DNA of 64,000 nt, from the NCBI RefSeq assembly GCF_900141635.1, contig NZ_FSRH01000008.1, positions 1 to 64,000 of the forward strand, written 5' to 3'. This DNA comes from Peptoclostridium litorale DSM 5388 (GTDB lineage: Bacteria > Bacillota > Clostridia > Peptostreptococcales > Peptostreptococcaceae). Below the pieces are notes generated by a model, which saw nothing but the letters and a program-made list of their open reading frames with translations, was not told where the DNA came from and did no database searches. The position numbers and the translations under genes are program-made. Numbering within the stretch: position 1 is the stretch's first letter; every line of letters begins with the position of its first letter. Shown in pieces: positions 7,736-17,125 of the stretch.

Positions 7736-8797
7736 TTAAGCATAAACAGGTCTTCTGTGCTTGAAATCTGCTATTTTAGTGTCTGAGCGAGCTGCACTGG
7801 AATGTACGATGAAATTTTTGCTTTTGATGGTATCCTTTTCATTCTTGAAAAATTGGAGCCACTTGAACCAGTAGAGGTAGTTCACGATATATTTTGTGGC
7901 AACACCTTTAAACCTAGCAATCCAGTTCTTAAGGCTGCTGTGGAACGCATTTATATGCTGTATGTGATATATACCCTCTTTATGCTTGCCTGACTTGATT
8001 TGCTGGTGCTCTATGCCAAGATTTTTAGCAAATTTTATGTAGCTTGGGTGAGAGTCCGTGCAAAGTATTGAGTCCTCTTCAATGCTGTCGTTAAACATTC
8101 TTTCAAGGTTGGAAGTCTTTATCCTGCCTTTGCAAGCAAGTTCAGCAAAGATGTTTCCAACGCGGTCAATCGCACAGACAACGCATACCAGCTCGTTAGA
8201 TATTCCTCTTACATTTGACTGCTTTCCGCGCTTTCGGGACTTTCTAGGCATTTTAAAAGTGCTACTCTTCTTGTGATTACCCTTAAAGCTTTCTGCAAAA
8301 TAAGTTTCATCCACTTCGACAATGCCGCCAACTATACCCTTCCCCATGAAAAGCCTTATGGCATCGAGTAGCTTATGCCTCCAGTAAAAAGCTGTAGGCA
8401 AGCTTATTCCGACATATTCAACGCATTTTCGTAGAGACAGGCCATTAATCATGCACTTCGCGTAGATGATCCATTTATTCATAGAACGCTTGCTTGAATA
8501 TATTGGAGATCTTGTAAAGTCAGTAAAAGTTTTTTTGCAGTCGGGGTTCTTGCATATGTATCTTTGTCTGTATTCAAAAGAGTTACTTGGCTTATACTTG
8601 CCATTTCTTGATACTTCGTGGTGTCCGCAATGAGGGCAGACTTTCCCCTTTGAAAAACGGCTTTCCTTGATTTCATCGGCTACGCCGTCGATGTGGGCTC
8701 CAAAAGTAATCACTTGTTCAAAGAATTTGATTAATTTCTCTTTGTCCGAGGGACTTAGATTTTTGATATCGTCCATTACAGAAGCATATGAGGGCAT
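7736..8797 (-). CDS. IS1595-family (ISXO2-like) transposase, 353 aa
   Basis: An N-terminal zinc ribbon (C54, C57, C82, C87) precedes the ISXO2-type catalytic domain. EVDETYF supplies D163 and CTDSHPSY supplies D248. HINAFHSSLKNW supplies N283 and K290, the DDNK arrangement of the IS1595 family. Length is normal and the frame is intact, so the enzyme could be active. AAAGGAG precedes ATG. I could not define terminal inverted repeats. An 11-base sequence TATTACTATTA occurs at 7661 and again at 7728, over the stop codon. Confidence 0.9.
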   Translation of the reverse strand: MPSYASVMDDIKNLSPSDKEKLIKFFEQVITFGAHIDGVADEIKESRFSKGKVCPHCGHHEVSRNGKYKPSNSFEYRQRYICKNPDCKKTFTDFTRSPIYSSKRSMNKWIIYAKCMINGLSLRKCVEYVGISLPTAFYWRHKLLDAIRLFMGKGIVGGIVEVDETYFAESFKGNHKKSSTFKMPRKSRKRGKQSNVRGISNELVCVVCAIDRVGNIFAELACKGRIKTSNLERMFNDSIEEDSILCTDSHPSYIKFAKNLGIEHQQIKSGKHKEGIYHIQHINAFHSSLKNWIARFKGVATKYIVNYLYWFKWLQFFKNEKDTIKSKNFIVHSSAARSDTKIADFKHRRPVYA

Positions 8798-8885
8798 AGT
8801 AAGAACTCCTTTCGAAACGAATATATGTTCTTATTATACCCTCACCCAACAAAAACTTCAAAAATATTAATTTTCAACAATAGTT

Positions 8886-9633
8886 TTAAACAGAGCCTAT
8901 TTCATAATTCTTATAAGCATTGTCGTAGTCTCCTTTAATGAAATATATGTCGCCTAAAAAACCATACAATTCACCGTCTTCAGGATCGATTTCAATCTTT
9001 TCACTGCACAATTCAATTGCTTCTTCTAAATTCCCGCTTCTCATTAGCATTTCTATCTTTTCAAATGGGTGACTGTCAGCATTTGGAGTAATTACACCTT
9101 TAAGTCCGGTTTTTTCCATGTATTCATCCTTATCCTTATTGCCCATCAACATATTCAAGTATCTCTCAAGTAACTGCAAATTGTCAGGTTCTGAAAGCCC
9201 GCCTTTTGATATTGGTTTTATATGATCTATATGAAAGTCCCACCTTCTCTTGCTTTTGTATTTGTTTCCATTTACTATCTTTTTCATCCCACAACTTGCT
9301 AATATACTCTGCCTGTCCATATGGATCCATACGCTGGTAACAGATATATTCAGCTACTTTCTTAAGGTCATATTGATATTTTTCCTTGAATTCAATAAAA
9401 GCAGGCTTCTCTCCTTTGAATGCATAAAATCGAAGAATATCTTCAATGTCTTCCTTCCTATACCCGATTTCAATGTCAGCTTCGTCAAAATAATTGTCGA
9501 AAACATATTGAGTTAAATATTCTGTTTCATAATCGAGCAGATAATCTTTATCAGCTAGATTTTTTCTTCTGAATATTTCTTCTATATCATCTATCATGTT
9601 TTGATATATGCTTTTCAAATGACTATACACCAT
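8886..9633 (-). pseudogene. HNH/TPR-containing region, frameshifted
   Basis: Two overlapping minus-strand frames make one broken gene. The upstream frame (9633 to 9184, 149 aa) is helical and charged. The downstream frame (to 8886) carries the HNH motif FHIDHIKPISKGG with 'PDNLQLL', then TPR-like repeats (EEAIELCSEKIEIDPEDGEL). The two frames switch around 9243-9250, where a single indel would join 'KQIQKQE' to 'RRWDFHIDHIKP'. HNH domains are metal-dependent nucleases. The block follows the broken helicase without a gap and may have been part of the same long protein. Confidence 0.65.
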
Positions 9634-10634
9634 AACATCGCAAACTTTTTCAAGTGCTTGTTATAAGCTATAGACCTCGCTGTCATTTTAGGTTCTATGT
9701 CTTCTTTGACCATTTTCAGCAATATTTCCTTTGTCGCCATTATGTCATTCATTGCATTGTGGTCTGCTCTTGAGGATGTCTTGAAAGCCTTGCAAAGCAT
9801 TTCGAGTCTGTGGTTTTCTAGCTTTGAATGAAATCTTCTTACGATATCAAGAGTATCAAAATAATCTGCAATCTGAGGTTCAGTCAATCCCAGCCTGCTC
9901 ACCTGACTTTTCAATATATTCAAATCGTAGCCAATGTTGTGAGCAACCAACAGGGAATCTTTTATGAAGTCTAAAAAATCCTTCAGCACTGCATGGCTAT
10001 CCTCCCCGTTCTTTTTCAGAAAATCGTCGCTGAATCCATGTACTATTTCCGAATCTCCCACTGGCATTTTGGGCTTTAGAAATCTTTCAAATTTTCCAAC
10101 CTCATTCCCTGCTATGTCAATTTTCACAACTGCTATCTGAATTATTTCGTCCTTTAATGTGTCTAGTCCCGTTGCCTTGACATCAAATACTACCACATTT
10201 CCTTTATGCAAATTACTGACAAGAGGCTGGTACGGGTCCTTATAGCTGTGAGTATTCTCATCCACCATGTCAATAAGCCTTAACCCGAGATTGCTACTGG
10301 TCTCCTCGTCAAAAAAATCAATTGTTCTCCTTCCAATTCCGCCTGCAAACCTCAGCAAAATCCTTTTCAAGCTGTTGTTGTCGTATTTATTCGATATGAA
10401 TTTCAAGTATGCCAAAATATCCTTTATCTCCTGTCTCCTAAAGAACTTAAATTCATCCACCAAGAAGAACGGAATCTGTTCTTTGCGTGATAGTTTAGAA
10501 TTTCTATTATCAAATACTTCGCTTAATGCAATATTGACTCTGTTATTGCGTGTCAGCACGGCTATCTTGTGATCTTCGTCGGCTTTCAGTCTTTTTATCC
10601 TTTCAAATATATAGTCTGATAATAGTCCCCGCAA
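9615..10634 (-). pseudogene. UvrD-like helicase C-part with inserted exonuclease domain
   Basis: The frame begins inside a UvrD/PcrA helicase, with 'KIAVLTRNNRVN' (motif IV region) and 'LVDEFKFFRRQEIKDILAYLKF' (motif V-like, usually GxxFFxRxEIKD). It continues into a DnaQ-type exonuclease domain. There the Exo I motif reads FDVKATG instead of D-x-E-T-T-G, so a catalytic acid is replaced by Lys. Exo II (HNIGYDLNIL) and Exo III (HNAMNDIMAT) are present. The C-terminus runs out of frame into the next ORF. The whole reads as a non-functional relic. Confidence 0.75.
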
Positions 10635-11434
10635 ATCATCACATTGTTATTCGAAAAAAGTTTTGATATTATTTTATACTCCCTGGTGCTCGTGTCTTGT
10701 ACCTCGTCTATGTGTATATATTTGTATCTATTGCTCCAAATACTCTTTGTATTATGGTCCTTCAGCAAATCGTATGCATTTATCAGCAAGTCATTGAAGT
10801 CCAGCGCATGTCTTTCGCTTAAAATTGAGTTGTACTCTTCTATAAGGATGTGACCTTCTCCCAATATAGAATTATATAATTCATAATCTATGCAGTAGTT
10901 CTCGTCCTTACAACAATCCTTTAGCTTGTCTCTGTGGTTTTTATCTAGACTAGTAATTATTCTTTTATAATCAGTTGTATCCAAATCAATGCATAAAGGC
11001 TTTATCAGGTCTATGATTTTTTGAATTGAAGCTGCACTAAAGCCATACCTAAGCTCCTCGATGATTTCCATGCAATCCTGCTCATCGAATATGATAAAAT
11101 CAAACGACACATCCGACTTTTTCTTCCCCTCAGCTTTTATCACATCAAAACAGAAACTGTGAAATGTCCTAACTGTAATGTCCAACCCTTCTTTTCCCAA
11201 CATTGATATTACCCTTTCCTTCATCTCCTTGCAGGCTCTGTTTGTAAATGTGAGACACAGTATTTCATCGGCATTAGCTTTGCTGGTGTCTATGATTTTT
11301 GCTATTCTCAATGCCAGAGTGTTTGTTTTTCCTGTGCCCGCTGAGGCTAACAACACTATGTTGTTCTTTATATCACTGACTACCTTCTTTTACTTAGAAT
11401 TCAATGCGGCTAATTCTTCTTTAAGATTTTTCAT
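10595..11434 (-). pseudogene. UvrD-like helicase N-part with nonsense mutation
   Basis: The gene starts at ATG 11434 (MKNLKEELAALNSK). A TAA at 11390-11392 then falls where UvrD proteins have the Q of 'LNxxQ', consistent with CAA to TAA. After the stop the frame continues with Walker A SAGTGKTNT, the TFTNRA motif, 'DEVQDTS' (Walker B) and 'GDYYQTIY' (motif III). Just after motif III the sequence jumps to the later domain in another frame. The usual FRGA...NYRS segment is missing, so a deletion of roughly 70-100 codons is inferred. Confidence 0.8.
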
Positions 11435-11555
11435 ATCTACATCCCATCTTTCTTTTTATTAAAATAATCTAGTCTACCTTTTCTAAAATATTCACTAAAT
11501 ACATATTCCATAAATACCCTTAGCTAGTTTATTCTAGCATTTTACAGCAAATTTC

Positions 11556-11590
11556 ATAAAAAAGACACATACTAACAAGCATGCGTCTTT
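11556..11590 (-). terminator. Terminator-like hairpin, minus strand
   Basis: AAAGACACAT and ATGCGTCTTT pair with one mismatch; on the minus strand the stem is followed by TTTTTT. It would end transcription of the Nmad3 remnant. Confidence 0.5.
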
Positions 11591-11654
11591 ATACAATATT
11601 ATAACTTCAAATAATACTTTCTGATTTTATCAGCCATCAATTTTATTCTCCGGG

Positions 11655-11852
11655 TTAAAAATTCTTCATAATTTTTCCTTCTATTTTTATATGTTTGTTA
11701 AAGAGATTTTCCACAACATCCAAATATGACTTTTCTCCGATTCTCAACTGTCCATATGTAATCCCTGCATTCTCATCTGGAATAGGCAATGAAAGTAACT
11801 TCCCGTTTGGAAATGCCGAATCAAATCCTTTTCGACTTAAAATTATTTTCAT
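11655..11852 (-). pseudogene. Truncated Nmad3-like protein, 65 aa
   Basis: The start MKIILSRKGFDS and 'LLSLPIPDE' match the N-terminal signature of Nmad3 (nucleotide modification associated domain 3). Between them about ten residues usual for the family (GG.PSP.FPDG region) are missing. The protein ends after 65 aa, while family members are several times longer. A short in-frame-like tail (MADKIRKYYLKL) lies near 11600 and may be its old C-terminus. It is probably a decayed gene. Nmad proteins are linked by genome context to DNA or nucleotide modification. Confidence 0.5.
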
Positions 11853-11874
11853 CTACTCAACTCCCTATCGTCAC

Positions 11875-12297
11875 TCATAGAAGACTGTTTAAAATTCTGT
11901 CTGCAGCCTCTCTATATTTTTCGATTCTCGCTCTGTCTTTATTAGTCGGATTTTTAATTCTGCATAGATTCATATTGTCGTACAGATCTGCAAGCTTGAT
12001 CTGGCATGCTATTTTGTTAATAATGACTCTGTCGATAAAATCATCATAGCTTTCTCCATCGCGCTTTGTTAGGCAGTCCAATACATTAATCACTTCTTCT
12101 GAGAATCCTTCCTTGCGGAGATTGTCAAATGTAATGTCAGAATCCTCAACTACATCGTGTAATACTGCACATATTCTTTCAAGTTCATCCTTCATTGACA
12201 GCATAACCCTTAAAGGGTGAAGTATATATGGCTCTCCCGCCTTGTCAACCTGTCCTGCGTGAGCTCTGTTTGCAATTTCTATTGCTTTATTCAACAA
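11875..12297 (-). CDS. Small alarmone hydrolase-like HD protein (MESH1/SpoT-type), 140 aa
   Basis: A stand-alone RelA/SpoT hydrolase domain. AHAGQ, YILHPLRV, CAVLHDVVEDS (the HD metal motif) and 'IKLADLYDNM' occur in the order seen in (p)ppGpp 3'-pyrophosphohydrolases. No synthetase, TGS or ACT domain is present. I choose the TTG at 12297 because AGGAGGAGG is seven bases upstream and it gives the usual MLNKAIEIA start; a GTG at 12324 would add nine residues. It probably cleaves (p)ppGpp or a similar nucleotide. It lies alone beside decayed genes. Confidence 0.75.
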   Translation of the reverse strand: MLNKAIEIANRAHAGQVDKAGEPYILHPLRVMLSMKDELERICAVLHDVVEDSDITFDNLRKEGFSEEVINVLDCLTKRDGESYDDFIDRVIINKIACQIKLADLYDNMNLCRIKNPTNKDRARIEKYREAADRILNSLL

Positions 12298-12544
12298 ATC
12301 AAATCCTCCTCCTGTGAGCGTCACTAGTAACTCATTATCTTGCTATTTCTATGTTGATACCTTGACTCACCTTATAAGCAATGTCTCTCATATACTTTAT
12401 ACATTACCATTTTTATGATTTTTCTTTCTCTTGTTATTCGTTAACCCTTGGTACACCACATTTCGTTTTATCCGCTAACTATACAGTTCATATTATATTT
12501 GGCGTCTTCCATGAGGAACAAATCCTGCATTCAGTTTGTTAATC

Positions 12545-13099
12545 CTAGAATTCCTCTACCTGCAGCACGGATGTATCAAGCTCTGCTATCTTTAGGAAAA
12601 GTTGAGCAGTCACATAAGCGTCATCTCCGGCCCTGTGATGACTTTTTTGCTCTATGCCGAAATAATCACAGGCAACATCTAGCTTACAGCTCGAAGCATC
12701 GTATAGTCCTTTTCGCTTTAAGTTCCTCAATGCATTCAATGTACATATGTATTTCGAAACAGGCTTCATGTTGTTTGCATGGAGCGTTATGTTTAAGAAC
12801 TTCATGTCAAACGAGGCGTTGTGAGCCACTAAGACACTGTCTGAGAGGTATTTGCGGAATTTGGGCAATATGTCCTCTATGACGGGTGCATTTGCGACAT
12901 TAGCGTTTGTAATGCCTGTTATCTGCGTTATATAGTATGGAATTTCTTTTTTGGGGTGCACAAATCTGGAATAAGGGCGCAAAAGCACGCCGCCTTCTAT
13001 TTTTGTCACACCTATCTCTATTATCTTGTCGCCTTTTTGAGGGCTAAGCCCTGTGGTTTCGAAATCCAATACGATGAATGTTTCAGTGCTTATGTTCAT
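12545..13099 (-). CDS. DnaQ-type 3'-5' exonuclease, 184 aa
   Basis: All three DEDDh motifs are present: LDFETTG (Exo I), HNASFDMKFL (Exo II) and HRAGDDAYVT (Exo III with His and Asp). The stand-alone length is typical of single-domain epsilon-like exonucleases that trim DNA or RNA 3' ends. I place the start at MNISTETF (13099) because AAGGAGG is seven bases before this ATG; a longer frame to 13141 has no such site. It contrasts with the damaged exonuclease domain 2-3 kb away, where the first motif has lost its Glu. Confidence 0.85.
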   Translation of the reverse strand: MNISTETFIVLDFETTGLSPQKGDKIIEIGVTKIEGGVLLRPYSRFVHPKKEIPYYITQITGITNANVANAPVIEDILPKFRKYLSDSVLVAHNASFDMKFLNITLHANNMKPVSKYICTLNALRNLKRKGLYDASSCKLDVACDYFGIEQKSHHRAGDDAYVTAQLFLKIAELDTSVLQVEEF

Positions 13100-13237
13100 A
13101 TTAAAAACCTCCTTATACTCAGCAGCAGTCTCGATTATCACAAAATAAAAGGAATCCCAAGTAACTTGAGTTTTATTTCAAAGAAAACATGCCCCTGCAT
13201 TTTCTTTTAGGACATTTAAAAAATCTAGTTTACCTAA

Positions 13238-13271
13238 AAAGAGTTTGGGCACCGAGTGCCCAAACTCTTTT
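13238..13271. terminator. GGGCACCGAGTGCCC hairpin, copy 1
   Basis: A perfect 15-bp stem (arms AAAGAGTTTGGGCAC and GTGCCCAAACTCTTT) with a CGA loop. A-rich and T-rich flanks make it a bidirectional terminator candidate. Confidence 0.7.
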
Positions 13272-13514
13272 CCCTTAAACTAATACGACACTACTTTTTT
13301 CAAAATGTCATTTAAAGGCTTTAATGCCCCCTAACTGCCGCTTTTCATTTTTCCAGGCCATCCCTATTATGACTTCAAAAAAATAGTCTTAAAATCAAAA
13401 TAAGGAGTTCAGTTTTTAGTGCTTTAGGAAGTTTCCCATAACAGTCCTTATGTCAAATCTCTGAAAATATGCTCAAATTTATTCAAACTAAAATCATATT
13501 GTATGATAAAAAAC

Positions 13515-13541
13515 AAAACTGGGCACCGAGTGCCCAGTTTT
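13515..13541 (-). terminator. GGGCACCGAGTGCCC hairpin, copy 2, after AIM24 gene
   Basis: A perfect 12-bp stem AAAACTGGGCAC/GTGCCCAGTTTT with CGA loop, 30 bases downstream of the AIM24 gene stop. The minus strand continues in T-rich sequence, so it should end that transcript. Confidence 0.75.
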
Positions 13542-13570
13542 ATTTTTAGTTTCATCCGCATACTCCTGTA

Positions 13571-14380
13571 TTAGTCTCCACTGAAAAACTTTCCTATTCC
13601 ACCAAGCGTGTCCAAAACGCTTCCTTCATCTTTCGACTGTCCCCCGCCTGCTTTTCTTGAAGCTTCAAAGACCCTGTCCGCCATCCTGCTGAATGGAAGA
13701 GACTGTATCCAAACTTTTCCCGGACCTGAGACCGTCGCAAAGAAAAGCCCTTCTCCTCCAAAGAATGCGGTCTTCACTCCTCCTACAAACTGAACGTCAT
13801 ATGATACGTCCTTTGTAAACCCTACAAGGCAGCCGGTATCCACTCTAAGGCTCTCTCCATATGCAAGCTCCTTCTCTACTATTGTTCCACCCGCATGAAG
13901 AAACGCCAGCCCATCTCCTTCAAGCTTTTGCATTATAAAACCTTCGCCGCCAAAGAAGCCCACTCCTATTTTCTTTTGAAACTCAAGACCTACTGAAACT
14001 CCCTTTGCAGCACATAAAAAAGCGTCCTTTTGGCATATTATCTTTCCCTGGTACTGCGTAAGGTCTACCGGAATTATCTTTCCTGGATACGGGGCTCCAA
14101 ATGATACATGTTGCTTTCCCTTTCCCTCATTTGTAAATACAGTCATGAAAAGACTCTCACCCGTTAGAACCCTTTTACCAGCCCCAAGAAGCTTGCCCAT
14201 AAGGCCCCCCGCCTCTTTTCCAGATGCGTCTCCAAATATGGTCTGCATCTCTATTCCATTTTCCATATACATCATTCCGCCTGCCTCCGCTATTACGCTT
14301 TCCTGAGGGTCCAGCTCTATTTCCACAAACTGCATGTCGTCACCGTATATCTTGTAGTCTATCTCATGTGATGATGGCAA
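13571..14380 (-). CDS. AIM24/TIGR00266-family protein, 269 aa
   Basis: Repeated Gly-rich beta segments (EAGGMMYMENGI, 'VGFFGGEGFIMQKLEG', 'TAFFGGEGLFFATVSGPG') are the hallmarks of the AIM24 (TIGR00266) family, which folds as a trimeric beta-helix barrel. The biochemical role in bacteria is not established. A TTG start at 14380 is preceded by AAAGGAG. There is no signal peptide or membrane segment. The flexible C-terminus is Gly/Ser-rich. The gene is monocistronic and ends at a GGGCAC hairpin. Confidence 0.85.
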   Translation of the reverse strand: MPSSHEIDYKIYGDDMQFVEIELDPQESVIAEAGGMMYMENGIEMQTIFGDASGKEAGGLMGKLLGAGKRVLTGESLFMTVFTNEGKGKQHVSFGAPYPGKIIPVDLTQYQGKIICQKDAFLCAAKGVSVGLEFQKKIGVGFFGGEGFIMQKLEGDGLAFLHAGGTIVEKELAYGESLRVDTGCLVGFTKDVSYDVQFVGGVKTAFFGGEGLFFATVSGPGKVWIQSLPFSRMADRVFEASRKAGGGQSKDEGSVLDTLGGIGKFFSGD

Positions 14381-14507
14381 TTATCCCAACTCCTTTCAAA
14401 ATAATATATTCATAATATACATTTTAATTATACCTTTAACACTTACAGTCTAAACCTCTATCCCATCTCTGCCAGGTTGCAATTTCATTGTGCAGTAGTT
14501 TCTTTTA

Positions 14508-15470
14508 CTATGCTGCTTCTATGAATATTGTAAGCTCCTCCATTAGATTGCAGTGTCCCTCTTTTGTCTTTACTATAGGCCTTGAAGGCATGTTCTTGTT
14601 CTGATTGCACACTATCCCTCTTTTGCCATTGCTCAGCCTTACTTCAGTCCCAGTCGGATATATATAAGTATTCTCCTTGAATATTTTTATTATCTTTTCG
14701 TCAAACCTCGACGGAGTCTGGGCAACAATTCTCTCCACCGCCTCGGAAGGCTTTATTCCCTGCATGGATGCCAGGTTGTCGTACTCGTTGCAAATGGCTA
14801 TTATCTTTGAAAATTCATGTATGTCTTTTGACTGCGCCTTTTTAGGATATCCTCCTCCATCGCAGTGCTCATGGTGCTGAAGGGCCCCTATAGCAGTTAT
14901 TGCCTTTATCGAATTTATTCCTCTAAGTACTTCAAACCCCTTCTCTGTGTGATCTTCACCGTCTGCTACTGCCTTTCCTATGTCATGGAAAAGAGCTCCT
15001 AGCGCAAGTTCACAGAGCTTTTCAAAATTATATCCGATATGAATCCCAACCAGGGTTGAGAGTATGGCAACATTCAGGCTGTGCACGCATATGGTGTTTT
15101 CAATATTTCTTATAGAATTTGCGTCTAGAACTGATTTTTCAGATATAGACATGCCCATTATTATTTCTCTTATAAGCCCTCTTATCTTTTCCTCACTAAA
15201 ATATTTTTTTGATGCGGCTTGAGAAAATATGCTCTCCATCTCATTTAACACTTCAATTCTCTTTCTCATCTCTATTAGATCCTCTACGACTATATCTTCA
15301 GTCCCCAGTTCTTCAACATATACGCTGTTTATCCCCAGCTCCAGAAGCTTTTGCACTGAATATTTCGATATTGGCCTTCCTGTATTCAAAACTATCTGCC
15401 CATGCCTGTTATATACCGGCTTGGCTAATACCTTTCCTTCACATTTTTCCGAAAGTACTGCAAGTTTCAT
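14508..15470 (-). CDS. HD-GYP domain phosphodiesterase, 320 aa
   Basis: The first 110 residues are an N-terminal domain often found before HD-GYP ('GKVLAKPVYNRHGQIVLNTG'). The HD-GYP domain has FHDIGK (HD metal ligands) and 'HHEHCDGGGYP', the GYP motif with the preceding His pair. Such enzymes hydrolyse c-di-GMP to GMP. A C-terminal beta segment (residues 270-315) follows. AGGAGGG precedes ATG. The window also holds a GGDEF protein and two chemoreceptors, so it probably takes part in motility or surface signalling. Confidence 0.85.
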   Translation of the reverse strand: MKLAVLSEKCEGKVLAKPVYNRHGQIVLNTGRPISKYSVQKLLELGINSVYVEELGTEDIVVEDLIEMRKRIEVLNEMESIFSQAASKKYFSEEKIRGLIREIIMGMSISEKSVLDANSIRNIENTICVHSLNVAILSTLVGIHIGYNFEKLCELALGALFHDIGKAVADGEDHTEKGFEVLRGINSIKAITAIGALQHHEHCDGGGYPKKAQSKDIHEFSKIIAICNEYDNLASMQGIKPSEAVERIVAQTPSRFDEKIIKIFKENTYIYPTGTEVRLSNGKRGIVCNQNKNMPSRPIVKTKEGHCNLMEELTIFIEAA

Positions 15471-15893
15471 ATCTGATGTCCCTCCTGTAGTCTGCGTTTC
15501 ACAAATCTATTACATAGCCGATATACCTGTATTGTATATCTGGATATTTATATAGTGGATATTTTGCCCTGCTGATCTATATTCACAGTATCGCAATTGC
15601 ATTTTTACACATAATACTCTACTATTATACCTCAACATTTCAAATAGTTTATAAGCCTCATTATATATTATACACTAAAAATCTTTTTCTATTTAGTAAT
15701 TTAATAATAAGTACATTAACCGAATTATGCGTTTATTTGTCGAAAAAAGCATTTTCACTTTTAAAGTAATGGAGCTTAAAATAGGGTATATTTATAGTAA
15801 GACATATTCATAATGTTCCTCAGAAATTCACTTAGGCCTTATATCAATTCATCATTTAATTCAATCAACATATAGACAGGAGGATCTTTTAAA
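15471..15893. promoter_or_regulatory. Divergent intergenic region
   Basis: AT-rich, 423 bases, between the HD-GYP gene (minus) and the opine dehydrogenase-like gene (plus); it must hold promoters for both. No riboswitch-like structure or clear operator is seen. Confidence 0.4.
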
Positions 15894-16991
15894 TTGAAGA
15901 AAAAAATCACAATAATTGGCGGCGGTAATGGAGCCTATGCTGCTGCGGCAGATCTTGCGCTTTCAGGACATCAAATAACCCTATATGCCGATGAAGGTCA
16001 TAAAAAAAATATTGAGCAGCTGCTGAGTTCAAAGACCATTCGTCTAAGCGGAGCCGGCAAAAATGGCCATGCAAAACTCCACAATGTCACCACTGATATT
16101 TCTGAGGCCCTGAGCGATGCAGACATAATAATGCCTGTGATTCCTGCATACTCTCAAAAGAATTTTGCGCTTGACATAGCCCCTCACATTAGACGTGGCC
16201 ATAAAATCGTACTCACACCCGGAAGCAGTGGAGGAGCGCTTTTAGTGGCCAGGATGCTTCATGAAATGGGAAAGCTTGAAGGCGTCAAAATCGCAGAGAT
16301 GCACACTCTTCCCTACGCGGCCAGAAAAACAGGACCTGAGGATGTAGAGATAATGCTTGAATGCAAAAAAATGTTTTTTGCCGCTTTCCCCGCAAAGTAC
16401 AATCACGAAATGCATGCCCTTGTTTCTTCCGTTTATCCTGCTGTTGAACTTGTAAGCGACGTGCTTGAAAGCTCGCTTAACAATGGAAACCCCATATCGC
16501 ATGTCGCCCCAGTGATACTCAATGCCGGGAAAATAGAATATTGCAATGGAGAGCACTATCACTACAAGGAGGGAATAACCCCTTCCGTTGCCCGCGTTGT
16601 TGAAAAGATAGATTTTGAAAGACAGCTCATATGCCGAAAACTTGGCTACAAAACAATACCAGTAAAGGAAAGGCTTCATTTGATGGGATATGTCCCCAAA
16701 AGAGACACCCTATATGAGAGCTACAGGGACAAAGTGTTCAATCCTCTTTTTAAGGGTCCTAAAGACCTCAAAAGCAGATATCTGACCGAGGATGTTCCCT
16801 ACTCGATGGTCCTCTTTTCAAGCATAGCCTCCCAAATCGGCATAAGCACTCCTTTGATGGATTCCGTAATAACTCTTGCCTCCGCACTCAACGGTGAAGA
16901 CTATTTCAAAATCGGCAGAAAGGTTGGAAGTATAGGAATTGAAGGAATGGGCATATCCCAGATAAAAAGATTCCTGCATGAAGGCTATTAG
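15894..16991 (+). CDS. Opine/octopine dehydrogenase-family NAD(P) oxidoreductase, 365 aa
   Basis: An N-terminal Rossmann domain with IIGGGNGAYAAAADLA binds NAD(P). The second half is the NAD/NADP octopine/nopaline dehydrogenase C-terminal domain, with 'NPISHVAPVILNAGKIE' containing the conserved catalytic His region. Family enzymes reductively join an amino acid and a keto acid, or run the reverse. The substrate cannot be told from sequence. A TTG start with AGGAGG upstream. The gene ends at a 24-bp perfect hairpin shared with the convergent chemoreceptor gene. Confidence 0.8.
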   Translation: MKKKITIIGGGNGAYAAAADLALSGHQITLYADEGHKKNIEQLLSSKTIRLSGAGKNGHAKLHNVTTDISEALSDADIIMPVIPAYSQKNFALDIAPHIRRGHKIVLTPGSSGGALLVARMLHEMGKLEGVKIAEMHTLPYAARKTGPEDVEIMLECKKMFFAAFPAKYNHEMHALVSSVYPAVELVSDVLESSLNNGNPISHVAPVILNAGKIEYCNGEHYHYKEGITPSVARVVEKIDFERQLICRKLGYKTIPVKERLHLMGYVPKRDTLYESYRDKVFNPLFKGPKDLKSRYLTEDVPYSMVLFSSIASQIGISTPLMDSVITLASALNGEDYFKIGRKVGSIGIEGMGISQIKRFLHEGY

Positions 16992-17004
16992 GCTCTTTGG
17001 ACGT

Positions 17005-17060
17005 TAAAATGCGTATCTCCTGATTGGCCTTAATTCGCCAATCAGGAGATACGCATTTTA
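17005..17060. terminator. 24-bp perfect hairpin between convergent genes
   Basis: Arms TAAAATGCGTATCTCC... (17005-17028) and its exact complement (17037-17060) with an 8-base loop. A/T runs at the base allow termination in both directions, which suits the convergent genes on either side. Confidence 0.8.
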
Positions 17061-17125
17061 AAATTCATATTAATTTATGTTTCCTGTTCTCAAAGCCCTA
17101 TTATCACACAATTTTATGTCTTTTT

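Larger units (their letters stand above)
13100..13570. other. Intergenic region with two like hairpins
   Basis: No gene is seen. The region carries two copies of the GGGCAC-CGA-GTGCCC hairpin (13238-13270 and 13515-13541), described separately. Confidence 0.6.

Noticed and set aside
7661-7738. TATTACTATTA repeated at 7661 and 7728 as IS1595 target duplication
   Set aside because: Both copies are on the same side of the transposase gene, so they cannot flank the element; no terminal inverted repeats could be drawn.
8818-8831. LexA-like box CGAATATATGTTCT upstream of the IS1595 transposase
   Set aside because: Only 12 of 14 matches, with one of the key GAAC bases changed, in AT-rich DNA; likely chance.
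12448-12882. Plus-strand 144-aa frame
   Set aside because: It is antisense to the DnaQ-type exonuclease gene, whose motifs are clear.
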